Source: Saccoglossus kowalevskii (Eukaryota > Hemichordata > Enteropneusta > Harrimaniidae). Taken from it: a stretch of 50,994 nt of DNA. Positions within the stretch are counted from its first letter, which is position 1, and the number at the start of each line of letters is the position of its first letter. The notes below the pieces were generated by a model. It was not told where the DNA came from and searched no databases. It saw nothing but the letters and a program-made list of their open reading frames with translations. Where the stretch lies: positions 194,592 through 245,585 of the forward strand of contig NW_003135338.1 of the NCBI RefSeq assembly GCF_000003605.2. Direction: 5' to 3'. Both the position numbers and the translations under genes were made by a program. Shown one piece after another: positions 22,603 to 34,700 of the stretch.

Positions 22603-22915
22603 ACATTCTCATAGTTAAATGATTTGACAGTATATACGATGAGTGCGGTCTGGGTAAATCATTCCAAGCTTGCTTTATACGAGAGATATACACGTCATGC
22701 GCTCCCGTTGTGGCTTCCTATTTACGACAAGTTGGGGAGAATGGGTTTCGAGTTTTTTTTTTCTTTTTCCGAGAACGAGTAAAATGTTACAGCATGTGAC
22801 CAACAGTAAAATTGCCACACTTACGGAATACGAAATATCCCAAGCTGTCGAAACAGCAGAAATTATCAGCGCTTTTAATTTCTGGGAGTCAGTTTGAGTT
22901 TCCTTTCTTATTATT
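22603..22915. repeat. Direct repeat, copy A
   Basis: About 300 bp highly similar to 23578-23885, including long identical runs such as cgtcatgcgctcccgttgtg and ccgagaacgagtaaaatgtt. Copy A has three small deletions and point changes against copy B. Confidence 0.85.
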
Positions 22916-23577
22916 TGATTCTACACACACAAAAAACAACAACAAATACTGTTTCGATGTGCTCAATACCAGAATACGGGTTACAAGACAACGATTTGAT
23001 TATCTGTTAAATATTAATGTAACATTGCAGCAAAAATAAAAAATACAAGTAATAGATAAATTGTGAAATTTTTACCATTTCATTTGTTACAAATTCTGGT
23101 TACATTACGAGTTTTTAGGTATGTTCAAATCCGGGTTATGTGTTTCTTTGCTATATATTTGATAATTTAAATATATTTAGTCATGGCCAAAATTATTCCA
23201 ACACAATCGTCTATTTTATATTAGCGTGCCATATTTCGTACTGTTCCTTGCACCACATGCCTGCAAAGAAATCCAATATTGGTTTTAATTGGGTGATTAT
23301 TACACCAGTTGATAGGAGTTAAGATTCACTTTTATAATCATGACAGAGCTCAACAAAAGCGAGGATTAAAGAAAATATACAAATGTGAATACAGCGACCA
23401 GAATGGTAAAGGCAACCTCAAAACCAATGTTATGTCATTTTTTAACATACATGGAACACGATCTAGCAGTGCTTTCAAATTCATGGGTTTAATATTCAGG
23501 CACCATCACGGTAAATATGAGGGCAAACTGAAGGTCACGAGACACTCGGCGATTACGTCATTACTTTGTCAACCAAG

Positions 23578-23885
23578 CAAAATTCTCATAATTAAACGAT
23601 TTGACAGTATATGCGATGAGTGCGATCTGAGTTTAAATCATTCCAAGCTTGTTTTTATACGAGAGGTATGCACGTCATGCGCTCCCGTTGTGGCTTCCTA
23701 TTTACGACAAGTTGGGGAGAATCGGTTTCGAGTTTTTTTTCTTTTTCCGAGAACGAGTAAAATGTTACAGCATGTAACCAACGGTCAGGTAAAATTGTCA
23801 CACTTACGGAATACGAAATATGCTATGCTGTCGAAACGGGAGAAAGTGCCTACACTTTAAATTTCACGGAGTTTATTTTTATTTT
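23578..23885. repeat. Direct repeat, copy B
   Basis: Second copy of the block at 22603-22915, offset by about 977 bp. It lies within a stop-free frame that has a CxxC-x15-CxxC pattern, but two of those four cysteines are Tyr codons in copy A. Confidence 0.85.
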
Positions 23886-25343
23886 TATTAATATTTTATA
23901 CTACACAAAAAAAAAGACTTCCAAATGATTAATGGAGATGTTTCGTGATGAAATGCTCGCCCGTTCAAGTTTCACTGTACTGTTGGCCCGTTGGCGCTGA
24001 GGAGATCCAATATTATTCACTGCAATGCGCTCCCGGCACACTGGAAAGATTCAGACTAATTATAAACAAGCGTCCTATGATGTTACATACACATATGGAA
24101 AAATTCTTCGCCGGGAAATGTACATCTAGACGTTTTAGCGTTCGAGTATATAGACGACTGCACGTATATGAAAGGTCGTGACCCCAAGGCCCGACATTTT
24201 CTTGATTATCGTGTGTAGTAGTAAAATTTTATGGCTGCAAAGGCAGATTGGGTTTGAGCATTAAACGATGACGAAGATGGATGAGATATGTAAACGGATT
24301 TGGTCAACTACTGAGCTGTCTGAGTCTTACCTTCGTTTCCCTGTCTTGAAAGAAACGAAAGTTTACACGAACGTGGGGGTTGCTATGGTGATAACAAAGT
24401 CAGCTGGAAGATCACGTGATTCGAACAGGCTTTCTTCTCGCGTTGCTGCTGTGTTCGCTATGTAGCTATATGAGTGTTTCAAACAAATCACTTTAAATTT
24501 AATTTACCAGGTAAACGTGCAATCGAGCGAATTAATGACGCAATTGACATTTATTAGTGTACATGTGTACAGTCCACGTGCTAGATCCGGGTGAGGGTTT
24601 TCTTCGAGTTCTCGAGAGCTGTTGTACCGGTAGCTCCGCATCGTACACGATTAACTTAATAAATTGCTGCATCGAAATGTAACAAAACGACACAGATTTA
24701 AAAATCACGTACATCCAAACTTCTAAGGCCCTTCAGAAAAATAAACGCCGTGAGAATATAGATTTCGATTACGTCATAATTTACGTCATTGCCGTATCCT
24801 TGACCACGCTGTGCAAATTACGGCATATATACGCTTCCAACACCGGGTGAATACTGAAAACGTTTTCTAGTCAGCGCCTCGCTTTGAACTGTAAAATACG
24901 GGTGTCGAGGTAGTAAAGATTTTACGATTCCCTTGGTTCATCAGTCGATCGGCGGTCATTCAAGAGAGACGGGCGGCTTGTCAGGGGCAAATTGGTTACC
25001 TACAGGAAGTTTTATACAATCGCGTTAAAAAAACAGCATGCCACGTTTTTTTTACATAATAATTATTTGTTGATCTGTGTTAAATAAAGGCCTTGATAAA
25101 TAAAGGAGACGGCACAAAGGCGTAATTCCTTGACAATCACGAACAAACAAACAAATAAAACTCGTACAAAAGAAAGGGATAATAAGTCAAGATTGCAATG
25201 TCAAGATTTTCTCACAGGAAATAGTAATAAAAACGGGAGTTCTGATACAAATCAACGATCCCAACTAATAATTCATGGCAACTAAGTTATGCTTCAGGTG
25301 CGGTGCCTTTTACATTGCATGCCATTTGATCCGTTTGTTCAAC

Positions 25344-25385
25344 ATTCATTCATTCATTCATTCATTCATTCATTCATTCATTCAT
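25344..25385. repeat. Tetranucleotide microsatellite (CATT)n
   Basis: About ten uninterrupted copies of cattcatt. Confidence 0.95.
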
Positions 25386-28300
25386 CCAAGTGAAAATCTG
25401 TTGTAATAAAGGATTCGTAGACGCATCGGACAGATTGTCTCCTGTTGTTGGTGTGTTTTACTGGAAAATGATGTACTAACGGCGTACCAATAAATAGATC
25501 GTACGCATGACCCCCAAAAGGTCACACATCCTGGTAATTTCCGGTGTACGAATTCACTATCTATGATAATTTGTCAAATATTTTCACAACAAATGTAATC
25601 AATTGACATTGAAGACCAAAAACTGTAAAACATGGAAAGAAGGAAGTATATCATTGGACATTATTGCTGCTACAAGGTAACAATTCCCCCCCCCCAGGAA
25701 ATGCGAGGATGTGCGACCTTTAGAGGGCATGCCTGCTGTCAGCGTCAGCGCAGAGTCGCCCCTTTAAATATGCAAATATTCTATTTACTTATTCCGCTGA
25801 ATGGCAAACTAGGATTCGTGTTGCCGCATGCGCAAGTTAGTCCGAGTGGAATGAGACAATTAAATGACCCGCACCTTATAATTGCGATAACAAAATAAGA
25901 AACAATGAAAATCTTATTCTTTGCAGTCGACTTTCAATGAACAACTTATAACGTAATGTGACACGGCATCGAGACCCATCGCTACCCCGAACCATGGAGC
26001 TCCCTTTCTAACTCCATGCCCGAACCAATCGACGACGGCGACAAACTGATCGACCTGTTTTGAAGAAAATACCGAAATACAATGACCTTACTAAATACAT
26101 GTAGTCCATTCAGTGGGCGGACGATCGTAAATAGGTCAATTCATCTAGTGTTGATGATGAGTTGTTTTTTCTCGATTTTACTGAGTTTAAAGTTTATAAC
26201 CAAAACCATATCCAGGTGAAGGTTGCCACGGCAAAGGACAATGCACGAGTGGAGTGCATTATCTGGCTTGCAACACGCCAAGCACACCTGGGGGTTTGTA
26301 CTAGCCAATCACTAGCCAATTCAAAATGTGTACACGTGTTGTCGTGGTCTCTAAAATGTGTGGATTTTGTATCTAGATGACTGGCGAGTATTATCTCAAT
26401 AATGCTCCGCGGGCGGGCATTATTTACACTATTCCCCGCGGAAAAGGCATTATCTAGAGAATCTCCCACACTGGTATAATAAGTCAGAGAATGCTCGCGA
26501 AAACAGAATTAGATCACGTGCAGTATTGTAAATACATGCAGTCGTAATGCCATCGTTGTAGTACTCAGTACTATTTCGAAATCATGGCTAACTAACACTG
26601 CTGTTTTTCGGGGGTATGCGTTGTTTTGGGGACTGAATCGTTCGATGTAGTGTGTTACTGACATGTTATTGTTGTCAATCAATTGAAACTGTATTTCTAA
26701 GGATGCAATAAATGTACTATTACTATTATTGCCATCACTGTGTTCATGCAACACAAAGAGACGCCAAAAACACGGAAATGTGACAAATACAATATCGAAA
26801 ACACTATAGCCCCGGCTAGCTCACTTTAAAACAACTGACACTCGCGGTAAAAGCAAAAAAACCCGCAGTATGTGGACTTAGTTAGCCATTGATGTCTTTG
26901 TGCAGACACCAAGACTATGCGCAGCCATCCCTACGTATATAATGAAAAATCCCGACGAAATGTGGCCCAATCGGCAACAAGCACTGACGACGTCATTGCG
27001 TGCTGCCTCTCGTATCCTACGTTATAGTAATAGATTCGCACCTTTCACGCATAATGCCCAAGAATGTCGAGGTTTCAGTATATAGGTGTTATTGTGTGCA
27101 CCCACAGCAGCGTTCTTAACAACATTGGTCTTCGCGATAACATGCTAAACTTGTGATAGGGGTGTTAAAATATCAGGCGATCACTACAACGATTGTCCCC
27201 GAGAAGGCCGCATTTTCGTAAAGATGAGGCATAATCAGACAGCTATGATAATGCTTGGTTTAGTATTTACTCAGACAACACACTATACACCCATATCACG
27301 GTTGATTCTACAAGACTCATATCATCAGCTACATTAGCGCACGCTCAATTGATTACTTAAAACACAAAAATGTTTAGTCATTCAGAAGGCAATTTCATTT
27401 AATTATTATGACATCGCCACCAGTGTCACCCCGTTACGTTACGATAACGTGACGTTCTCTTGTATTGGTTCATCCCTTTTTCGCTTGCTCCAGAAACGAA
27501 GCGCAGTCGATCGATGCTGACTGAAAGCAACAGTTAGAGACGGCTCTTTCGCTAGGCTCGTCGATAAATGGCACGTGAAATGTACACACTCACGTAACAG
27601 ATACTATCGGTGCAACAATGATGATGAGTCAAACGGACAGAAAACGACATAGATTGATGGTTTTCTATAGTTTAAAAACACACTATTCAAGGTTGGGGGA
27701 ATGTTACACAATGGACACAGCCAGCTCGATATAATTAACACAATAGGGCGGGTGAATTCAAGTGTAAGGGCGGATAAATTGTTGGACAGTATACATTTAA
27801 CGATATTAGTTGCGTTGAGCGGAATACTAGTATATGTACGTAGCTTTGGCGATCGGGCACTTGCGAGCCCGCTCGTTATCGTACGAAACACAAAGAGGAG
27901 GGAAAATATTAACGAACTCAGGCTCAGCGTCTGTATTTTTTTCTTCCTATTTCAAAGGGAACATGAATGTGAATGCTGGGAGCGCTGTTAACAGTCTAAC
28001 TGGGCGGTGCTTACTATGTGTATGACTCGTTATAATCCCTTTGATTGGAGTCCTATTACAGAAGTATTCAAGCCGCCGTATCGCCAGTTCTTTGCACCCA
28101 TCGACACGGTTCACTTCCCCTCTGTACTGGACTCGCTACAGTCCGTTGACAACGTTGATAGAAAATTGCATATATATATGTTCTTTGGGTAGTCAGTGAG
28201 TTTACCTGGTTTATCACCTCAACTGAACCGGCTGCTTTCTCCTTGGCACCCAGTTAAGCGTCAACAAAATTTTTATATTTGATTGACAAGCACAAAAAAA

Positions 28301-28431
28301 CGACGTATGAGTGTCGTGTATGTGGTCTTATTCCGCCAGCAAGTCGTACGTGCTTTAGAACTCTACCGTATAATTAAAACGTTATACTTTAAGCGCCGCC
28401 GCATTGGATCGTCTTCGAAGCGATCGTTGGA

Positions 28432-28438
28432 CTATATA
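28432..28438 (+). promoter_or_regulatory. Possible TATA-like element of Wnt4
   Basis: A tatatat stretch followed by a ctctctctcc pyrimidine run lies about 190 bp before the Wnt4 start codon. This is plausible as a core promoter, but AT-rich matches are frequent here. Confidence 0.2.
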
Positions 28439-28626
28439 TCTCTCTCTCCGATATTATTATTAGCTCGTGACTGTCTTGGGGATATATATGCATGTAGAAT
28501 AATCAACAGACGCGCAAGGACATATTCCGGGAATACGGCGAAGATACAAAGTGTCTCCGATTAAGTTTGTGCGTCTCACTCTCGCCGAAGTCGCATGAGC
28601 GTAAGATCCACTGCTCAGTGCCAATC

Positions 28627-28727
28627 ATGCAACAGTCCAGGTATTACTCAGTCAGCCACCGACTCATTGAACTGTTCATCATATTTACGCTACATCTCTG
28701 TGTTATTTCAGGAAACCCCGGTTGGCT
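28627..28727 (+). CDS. Wnt4: Wnt4 exon 1 (signal peptide)
   Basis: The ATG at 28627 is the first in this frame after a stop at 28495. It encodes [17 protein letters not shown] and a hydrophobic stretch, then GNPGWL, and splits the Leu codon at the donor gtgagt (phase 2). The phase fits exon 2 exactly and the encoded end matches the NWL of vertebrate Wnt4. Confidence 0.85.
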
Positions 28728-31700
28728 GTGAGTATCACTTATTTAATAAGGCGTTTAATGTTACTTTCTGCGCTATTGATGGACATGTAGAGAGAATCAC
28801 CATTCATTTTAACGATTTGTTCATTTTAATGACGATGACCTCTCCTAAAACTTTTTTTTTACTTTTCATTCCACAATAGTGGTTTGGATATATTTTTTTT
28901 ATCACGATATAAGTTTAAGATCGTTTCCTGAAACCGCCGACTGTCGAATTATATATGTATCTGCGTAGGTGAGTGTATTCATCACTGAGTTGCTTATCAC
29001 TGAGTTGCGTCTCATTGCAGGGCGATATTTCGCGTTTCATCGATTGGAATCAATACAATCGATGACGAGGATAAATGCGAAATGCTACCGGGCCTTATTA
29101 ACAGACAAATCCAGGTGTGTAAACGGAACGTTGAGGTGATGAACAGCGTGGCCGAAGGAGCAGATATGGCAATATCCGAATGTCAATACCAATTTAAAAA
29201 CCGACGGTGGAATTGTTCAACCGTTGACTCCATTTCTGGGACATCGCTCAAAGGGCCGGTGTTTGGGAAGGTCCTCGAACGAGGTAAGTTTGCTCAAAAT
29301 GTTTTTGATAGGGACTTTCAAGCCAGGTGTTACGTTTTTTCTCGGTGTATCACTATGAGCGTGTATACACATATTATGCTGTATTCGGGGTTCGTCTCAT
29401 ACACATACATCAGTGGAGAAATATTAAAGCGCGGTGGTCGTCGCGCAGCGCGTGTTCGAATTTCATGTAAATAAACAATGTATTTTACACGCGTTGTATA
29501 CGTCGCTATGAGTCCCATATCGAACAGGACGCGGCACGACGACTGCCGTCCCTTAAGCTCCCAATGAATGAACACGTTAAAATGATTTAGAGAAATCTGA
29601 TCCAGATTTATATTCTTCCCACGAGGTCCCTCCAAACGTATAACCATAAAATCCATCCTTGTCACTGACACTTATTATTCATTACATTTACCTTTCTGTA
29701 AAATAAAAATTAAAAGCCGAAGAAAAAAAAAATATTTCGATTAGTTCATGACAAATTTGAAGTGACATGAGCTGATTGAATGTCTGCCGTTTTGATGGGT
29801 CGGCACTCTTTGCTTCGACCCTCACTTCACCATGCTCCGCGCGGTTCCCGGTCACGACCGGAATACGTAATTTAAAATGATGCGCACAGGCCACGTACTA
29901 TATAAATCTAACTGGCGGTACCTTGTGTGTCATTACCGAGAACGGCTGAATTACAGTCAAGGATATACTTACGTCGGCCATAAACATATCAAACTGAAAA
30001 AAAAAAGTTGTTCTTACCTTGATTGCAAGCGCCGCTGCGGATTAACCTGCGAAGGGATTAATTTATTAGTGTGCTCATGTGTGAATGTGTAATGCGGTTA
30101 AGTACGATAATGTATTCGACGCGTATTGACACAGCACTATAGTTGTTTGTGTTTATCAAGGAATTCACGATTACAGCGTGAAATTTGTAGCGAGACGTCC
30201 CGTTATGTAAATTGTTAGTTGTTTGTCACCGTGTAGATCGTATTATTTGATCGCTACACCGTAGTTGTAAATCACAGCGAGAGAGAAACTCTAACGTCGT
30301 GAACATTAAAGTTGATCAAACTTCCATTCAAAAGGCCAAAAAAATCAAGGAATAATAGTAACTGTGTTTGTAAACGCATCAGACCGAAACGATGAACCGG
30401 GGTGCACACAATACAAACTTCACAGACTCAAGAAACATCAATGACGCGTTTAACGGTCTAACGCCGTGTGCTTAAAATGTATCGGAAATCTCTGATGTCT
30501 GCCTCAAGCCGTGACTTGAAGAGATGGGGAATAATTTCGATGCATATATTTATATATTAGAATAACTTCGCCAATCACCCTGAACGCATATCGGCGTATC
30601 GTGGTGAAACTTGACGATTGCACTAATAGGCCGGTATGTTTATTTGGAAGACTAGTTAGGGTATGTGAACTGGGTAACCCAATGAGAAGGCAAGCCAGCC
30701 ACCTAAGCTATTGCATTTGTAAGAGTTAGTCATGTGTGGGCATGGGGGCATGGGAAAACAAGAAAACAAATAAAAAAAACTACTTTGAAATGCATAATAA
30801 CAAAGAGAACGAGACATAAACCGGTATGCAATGATGAGGCCAAGATATCGCGTTGACATCATTGAAGTGATGGCAACATTCCGTGGTCTCGCGTTACCAT
30901 GGTTATCCCATATTTAATCTTCTTCACACGTGACTATTGTTAGCTGTTTTGTTTAACACGGCTTAACCCATGTTGTCGCGCTTGTACCGAATACCGTCCG
31001 TTAGAAATGAATACGTATAGGGGCAAGGGATCACGGCGAACTTTCACCTTTCGTTCGAGCTTGTTAGTGATTCGTCAATGCTTGACTACCTGAAATGAAA
31101 TGGAAACTTCTACTAAGGGACCACAGTAGTTGCGTGTTTCCATGTCACCCCGCCTCCATGCGCTCTACGATAGCGGTTTTGCAATGGAACACACATGTAG
31201 CCCTCAAAATATAAATTCGATTGAAGCGGGCGGGCGGGGGATTGGTGGTGGCGGCGGTTGAAGTGCCGTATGGTTATGCAATTCATATACGTTTGTATTA
31301 TAATACTAGAATATATCGACGCGAAAATGTCAGGGTGCCCCCACAACCTTGTATACGTCTAGCAATTTTGTTCACGGCTTTGTAAAATGTTACAATAGCG
31401 CTTGGGTAAGTGATAAAGGGCACTAGTGTACTTCGTGTGTTATAAACAAAGTAATCTAAGACGGACGTTTAACACGATATCAATTTAATATACTATTTCT
31501 CGTGTTTGGGGTTGTTAGTTTGAAAAAAAAGCTACATCCCAAGAAATGGCGGTAATATAGGATGCAATTCGAACGGATAATCGCTGTTAAGTTTACGCTT
31601 TCGTAAATTCAGATTTTGACGCGAAATCAACAACGTGTGTACATTTCCACCCGAAATACTGTTAAAGAACCTTTTACTACAAGTATGGTGTATGTATTTC

Positions 31701-34700
31701 TGGAAAAAGGAGCCTCGTGTGAAACTCCAATCATGTTATGTTGATGGACAGTTTTGTCATTATTTGGTGTTTCCATTCTCTCTCATATATTATAAATAAA
31801 TTTATCAGATTTCAGCCTCCGAGGTGGATACAAGTCAATACTTTTTTTGGCTCTCACACCCCTGTACGTCGAACTGCTGGCGGCCATCTTGGTCTCCATC
31901 GACTCCGATGACCCGATCTACAGCGCAGATAAAATAAACCCTTAATATATTACGGTGGAACGCTCACATTAGTAATTTGATAAGACATATTTTAAAATAT
32001 CTCGAAACTGAATAGATCCAGATAATTAAAATGCTAACACCGATACAGAGAATATACGTGTATCGACGTCAGATGCTAGTTTGACGCGATGTATTGCGCT
32101 GTGATCAGTGGTCAAAATTTATGTACAATTAACTGCATTGAAAACCGTTCAAAATTGATACCAACATCTGAGCAGCTGTTTTACTCTAATGGAAGACAGC
32201 ATGTGGTGCAATCAACCACAGTCCCTCGTATATGGGTGTGAATCGACGTATATTGGTAACTGATGAAGAGAAAACCAGTGCGAATCAGTATACCTATTGT
32301 ATTCATGGTTTATACTTGTTGAAGAAACGCCATTATGCTGTTGGCACCTCGTAAATTCGAAGAGGGGCCGGGCAGACTGACACATGTGCGTCCACAGGAC
32401 AGCACGATTCACTATTACATGATCAAACATTGACACAACGACATGTATTTTTCTGCAAGTGATTCACGCGTATTTCTTTAGTACATCTACCTTCTCTCTT
32501 TCTCTCTCAATACTTAGTATTCCGCTCCCCGTTCACGACATGTATTAACAACTTAGCAACGCACGCCGTGCGTACACAACATTCAAACCGCCCATTTACG
32601 TACGCCTAGAATATCAGACAAGCCGAATTTCGTTTTTATTGTTTTCTTGGTCGTAATTCAATACTGACGTACGTGAAGTTGTACACCTGAATAGAATGCT
32701 ACCGCGAAGAAGATGCAACGCCATGGCAACGACGAGCAATTTTAATGAAATGGGTCGACTGATCCCACATATTTGGGCTAAAAGTGAGAGGAATTCAGAA
32801 TAGGTTGAAAGCGTTTCTTGTTACCGATTCAATATAAAATGTCAATGATGTGTTCGATGATTTCACTTGTATTTACATTGAGGCTGAATGAATTTCTGCC
32901 TGAATTGATCCTCACTGAGACTTGAATCCTCGGGTTTTGCCGTTCGATCCAATCTCAAGACTCGTAAGAATAGGAAACGTGGTCGTCGTTTTAGAGATCC
33001 TTTATCACAACCTACAATGTAGTTATTGTTTTGTTGTTCCATCGGACTCTTCTGCGCCCACTTTGATGTTGGGCCTTTTCATCGCACGCTCCGTCGACTA
33101 GGGTAGATTCAGTTGATTAGCAGTTACTGGATATTGACACGTTGTAAAGACAGTGAAGACGCATTCCGATGACCACTGTGTAGTTTTTGTTTCTAGATTG
33201 ATGTGTGAATTTGATCCAGGGACAATGACGAAAACACAAGATATATACGTCGTCGTGTCAGTTACACATTTGAAGGTGGTTCGCGGAGTGACTTTAATTT
33301 ACCAGTAATGTAAAACGAAAATATTGATACCTTTATGTATTGTTTAGCATGTTAAAATTAACTGAAACAAACATGGTATGATTTACCCCCCCAAAAAATA
33401 CACATAACCATTGTTTTGGCTATAACCATGACAGTATTCGGGCGATGAAGTTTATGAAACTGCATGTGCCTTCGCTTTGGATGTATTTCTACTGGTACAT
33501 ACGAGTAATCAAACACTTGCGTTTTCTATATTCCACAGAACGGATACTGCTGTTTTTGCTTTGTTTTATTTTATTTTATTTTATAAAGTAAAAAAAAAAT
33601 GATAGAGGGATAAAACAATGAATACGAGGCTGACAATTAGTTCGATTTATTATTAAATAATCACAACTAAAATACTACTAGTATTAGCCGAGTTGACTAC
33701 TACAACTGACTAAAGTAAATTGATAGAAACTTTCATCGATGTTTGTTGTATTAGCTTTTCGAATTCGCTCCGCCCATATCCCGACCAATTACAGCTTCCA
33801 ATAGTGAAAGGTTTCAACAAATCTCGACAATTACTAAGTACACACCATCATACAGTAAGCTTATTATAAACGTTAACTTGATCTCCCGTAAGCAATGCGG
33901 AGTATGCAGTCGTCTATGCCTCATTTGTAAGCCAGCACACTGCAGAAAATGACCTTTCCTGTTTACAAGCGACTACAATCGACGCTTTTCAACTTTTTCC
34001 ACCACACCGCACCTATATCTTAACCATGTTTAACATGTTCGTTGACCTGGGTACCCATAGCCTCAAACGGTACGGGTAGTTCTCACGGACCGAGACGTGT
34101 GAGGTGTCCCACTGAAAGAAGTATCAATGCCTCGAACACAATATAGAGTGGAAACGTACACCGTCTTATCCTGCTTTATCAAAACAATATTAAGTAGCCA
34201 TGTATATTTCATGAGCTTTTCTCACTTTGTTACTAGTACCTACACATAGCAATACATCATCGTATTCTGAACGACAACTACTAGACATAGTTTGACCACT
34301 GATTTTATTGACTGATTACATCGCTGATGATACGTTCTTTCGTTCATTCCTTTAACGCTACGTGCATCGACACCGCGATCTAATTTCACGTGGGTCAATA
34401 TTTGTTATGCAGTGGTTGCCTGATCTTTGTTATATGCGTAATATGCATCAATGTACGTTATATAACAATAACTTTAAATGAAATAAGTTACACAAAATAC
34501 TTACAACAATAACTTTAATAAATCAAACATTTACACAATATACTTTATAACAATAATGTTCAATCCAATAAGTTACTATTGGTGTGCGACTTGGAATGTA
34601 ACAACAGAGTCGACACTTGTATATTATGGTATTTTTCACTATGCTGATACACGTGCAATGCATGTGACAAAGAATGATATCAAGTTTATAGCAAGACAAT

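Larger units (their letters stand above)
21688..28626. other. Upstream region of Wnt4, no coding gene recognised
   Basis: About 6.9 kb. It holds the duplicated 300-bp block (22603-22915 and 23578-23885), an octamer-like atttgcat near 22254, a (CATT)n microsatellite at 25344-25385, and a tatatat element at 28432 that could be part of the Wnt4 promoter. A stop-free 183-codon frame at 23309-23860 overlaps the duplicated block; it does not begin with ATG and has no recognised domain. Confidence 0.45.

Noticed and set aside
23309-23860. A 183-codon frame with a CxxC-x15-CxxC pattern
   Set aside because: It begins with TTG, not ATG, overlaps a direct repeat whose other copy has Cys-to-Tyr changes and a stop, and shows no known domain. 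Kept only as part of a finding.
28595-28879. A 94-codon frame across Wnt4 exon 1
   Set aside because: It is in a different frame from the signal peptide; the shorter frame starting at 28627 fits the splice phase and family.
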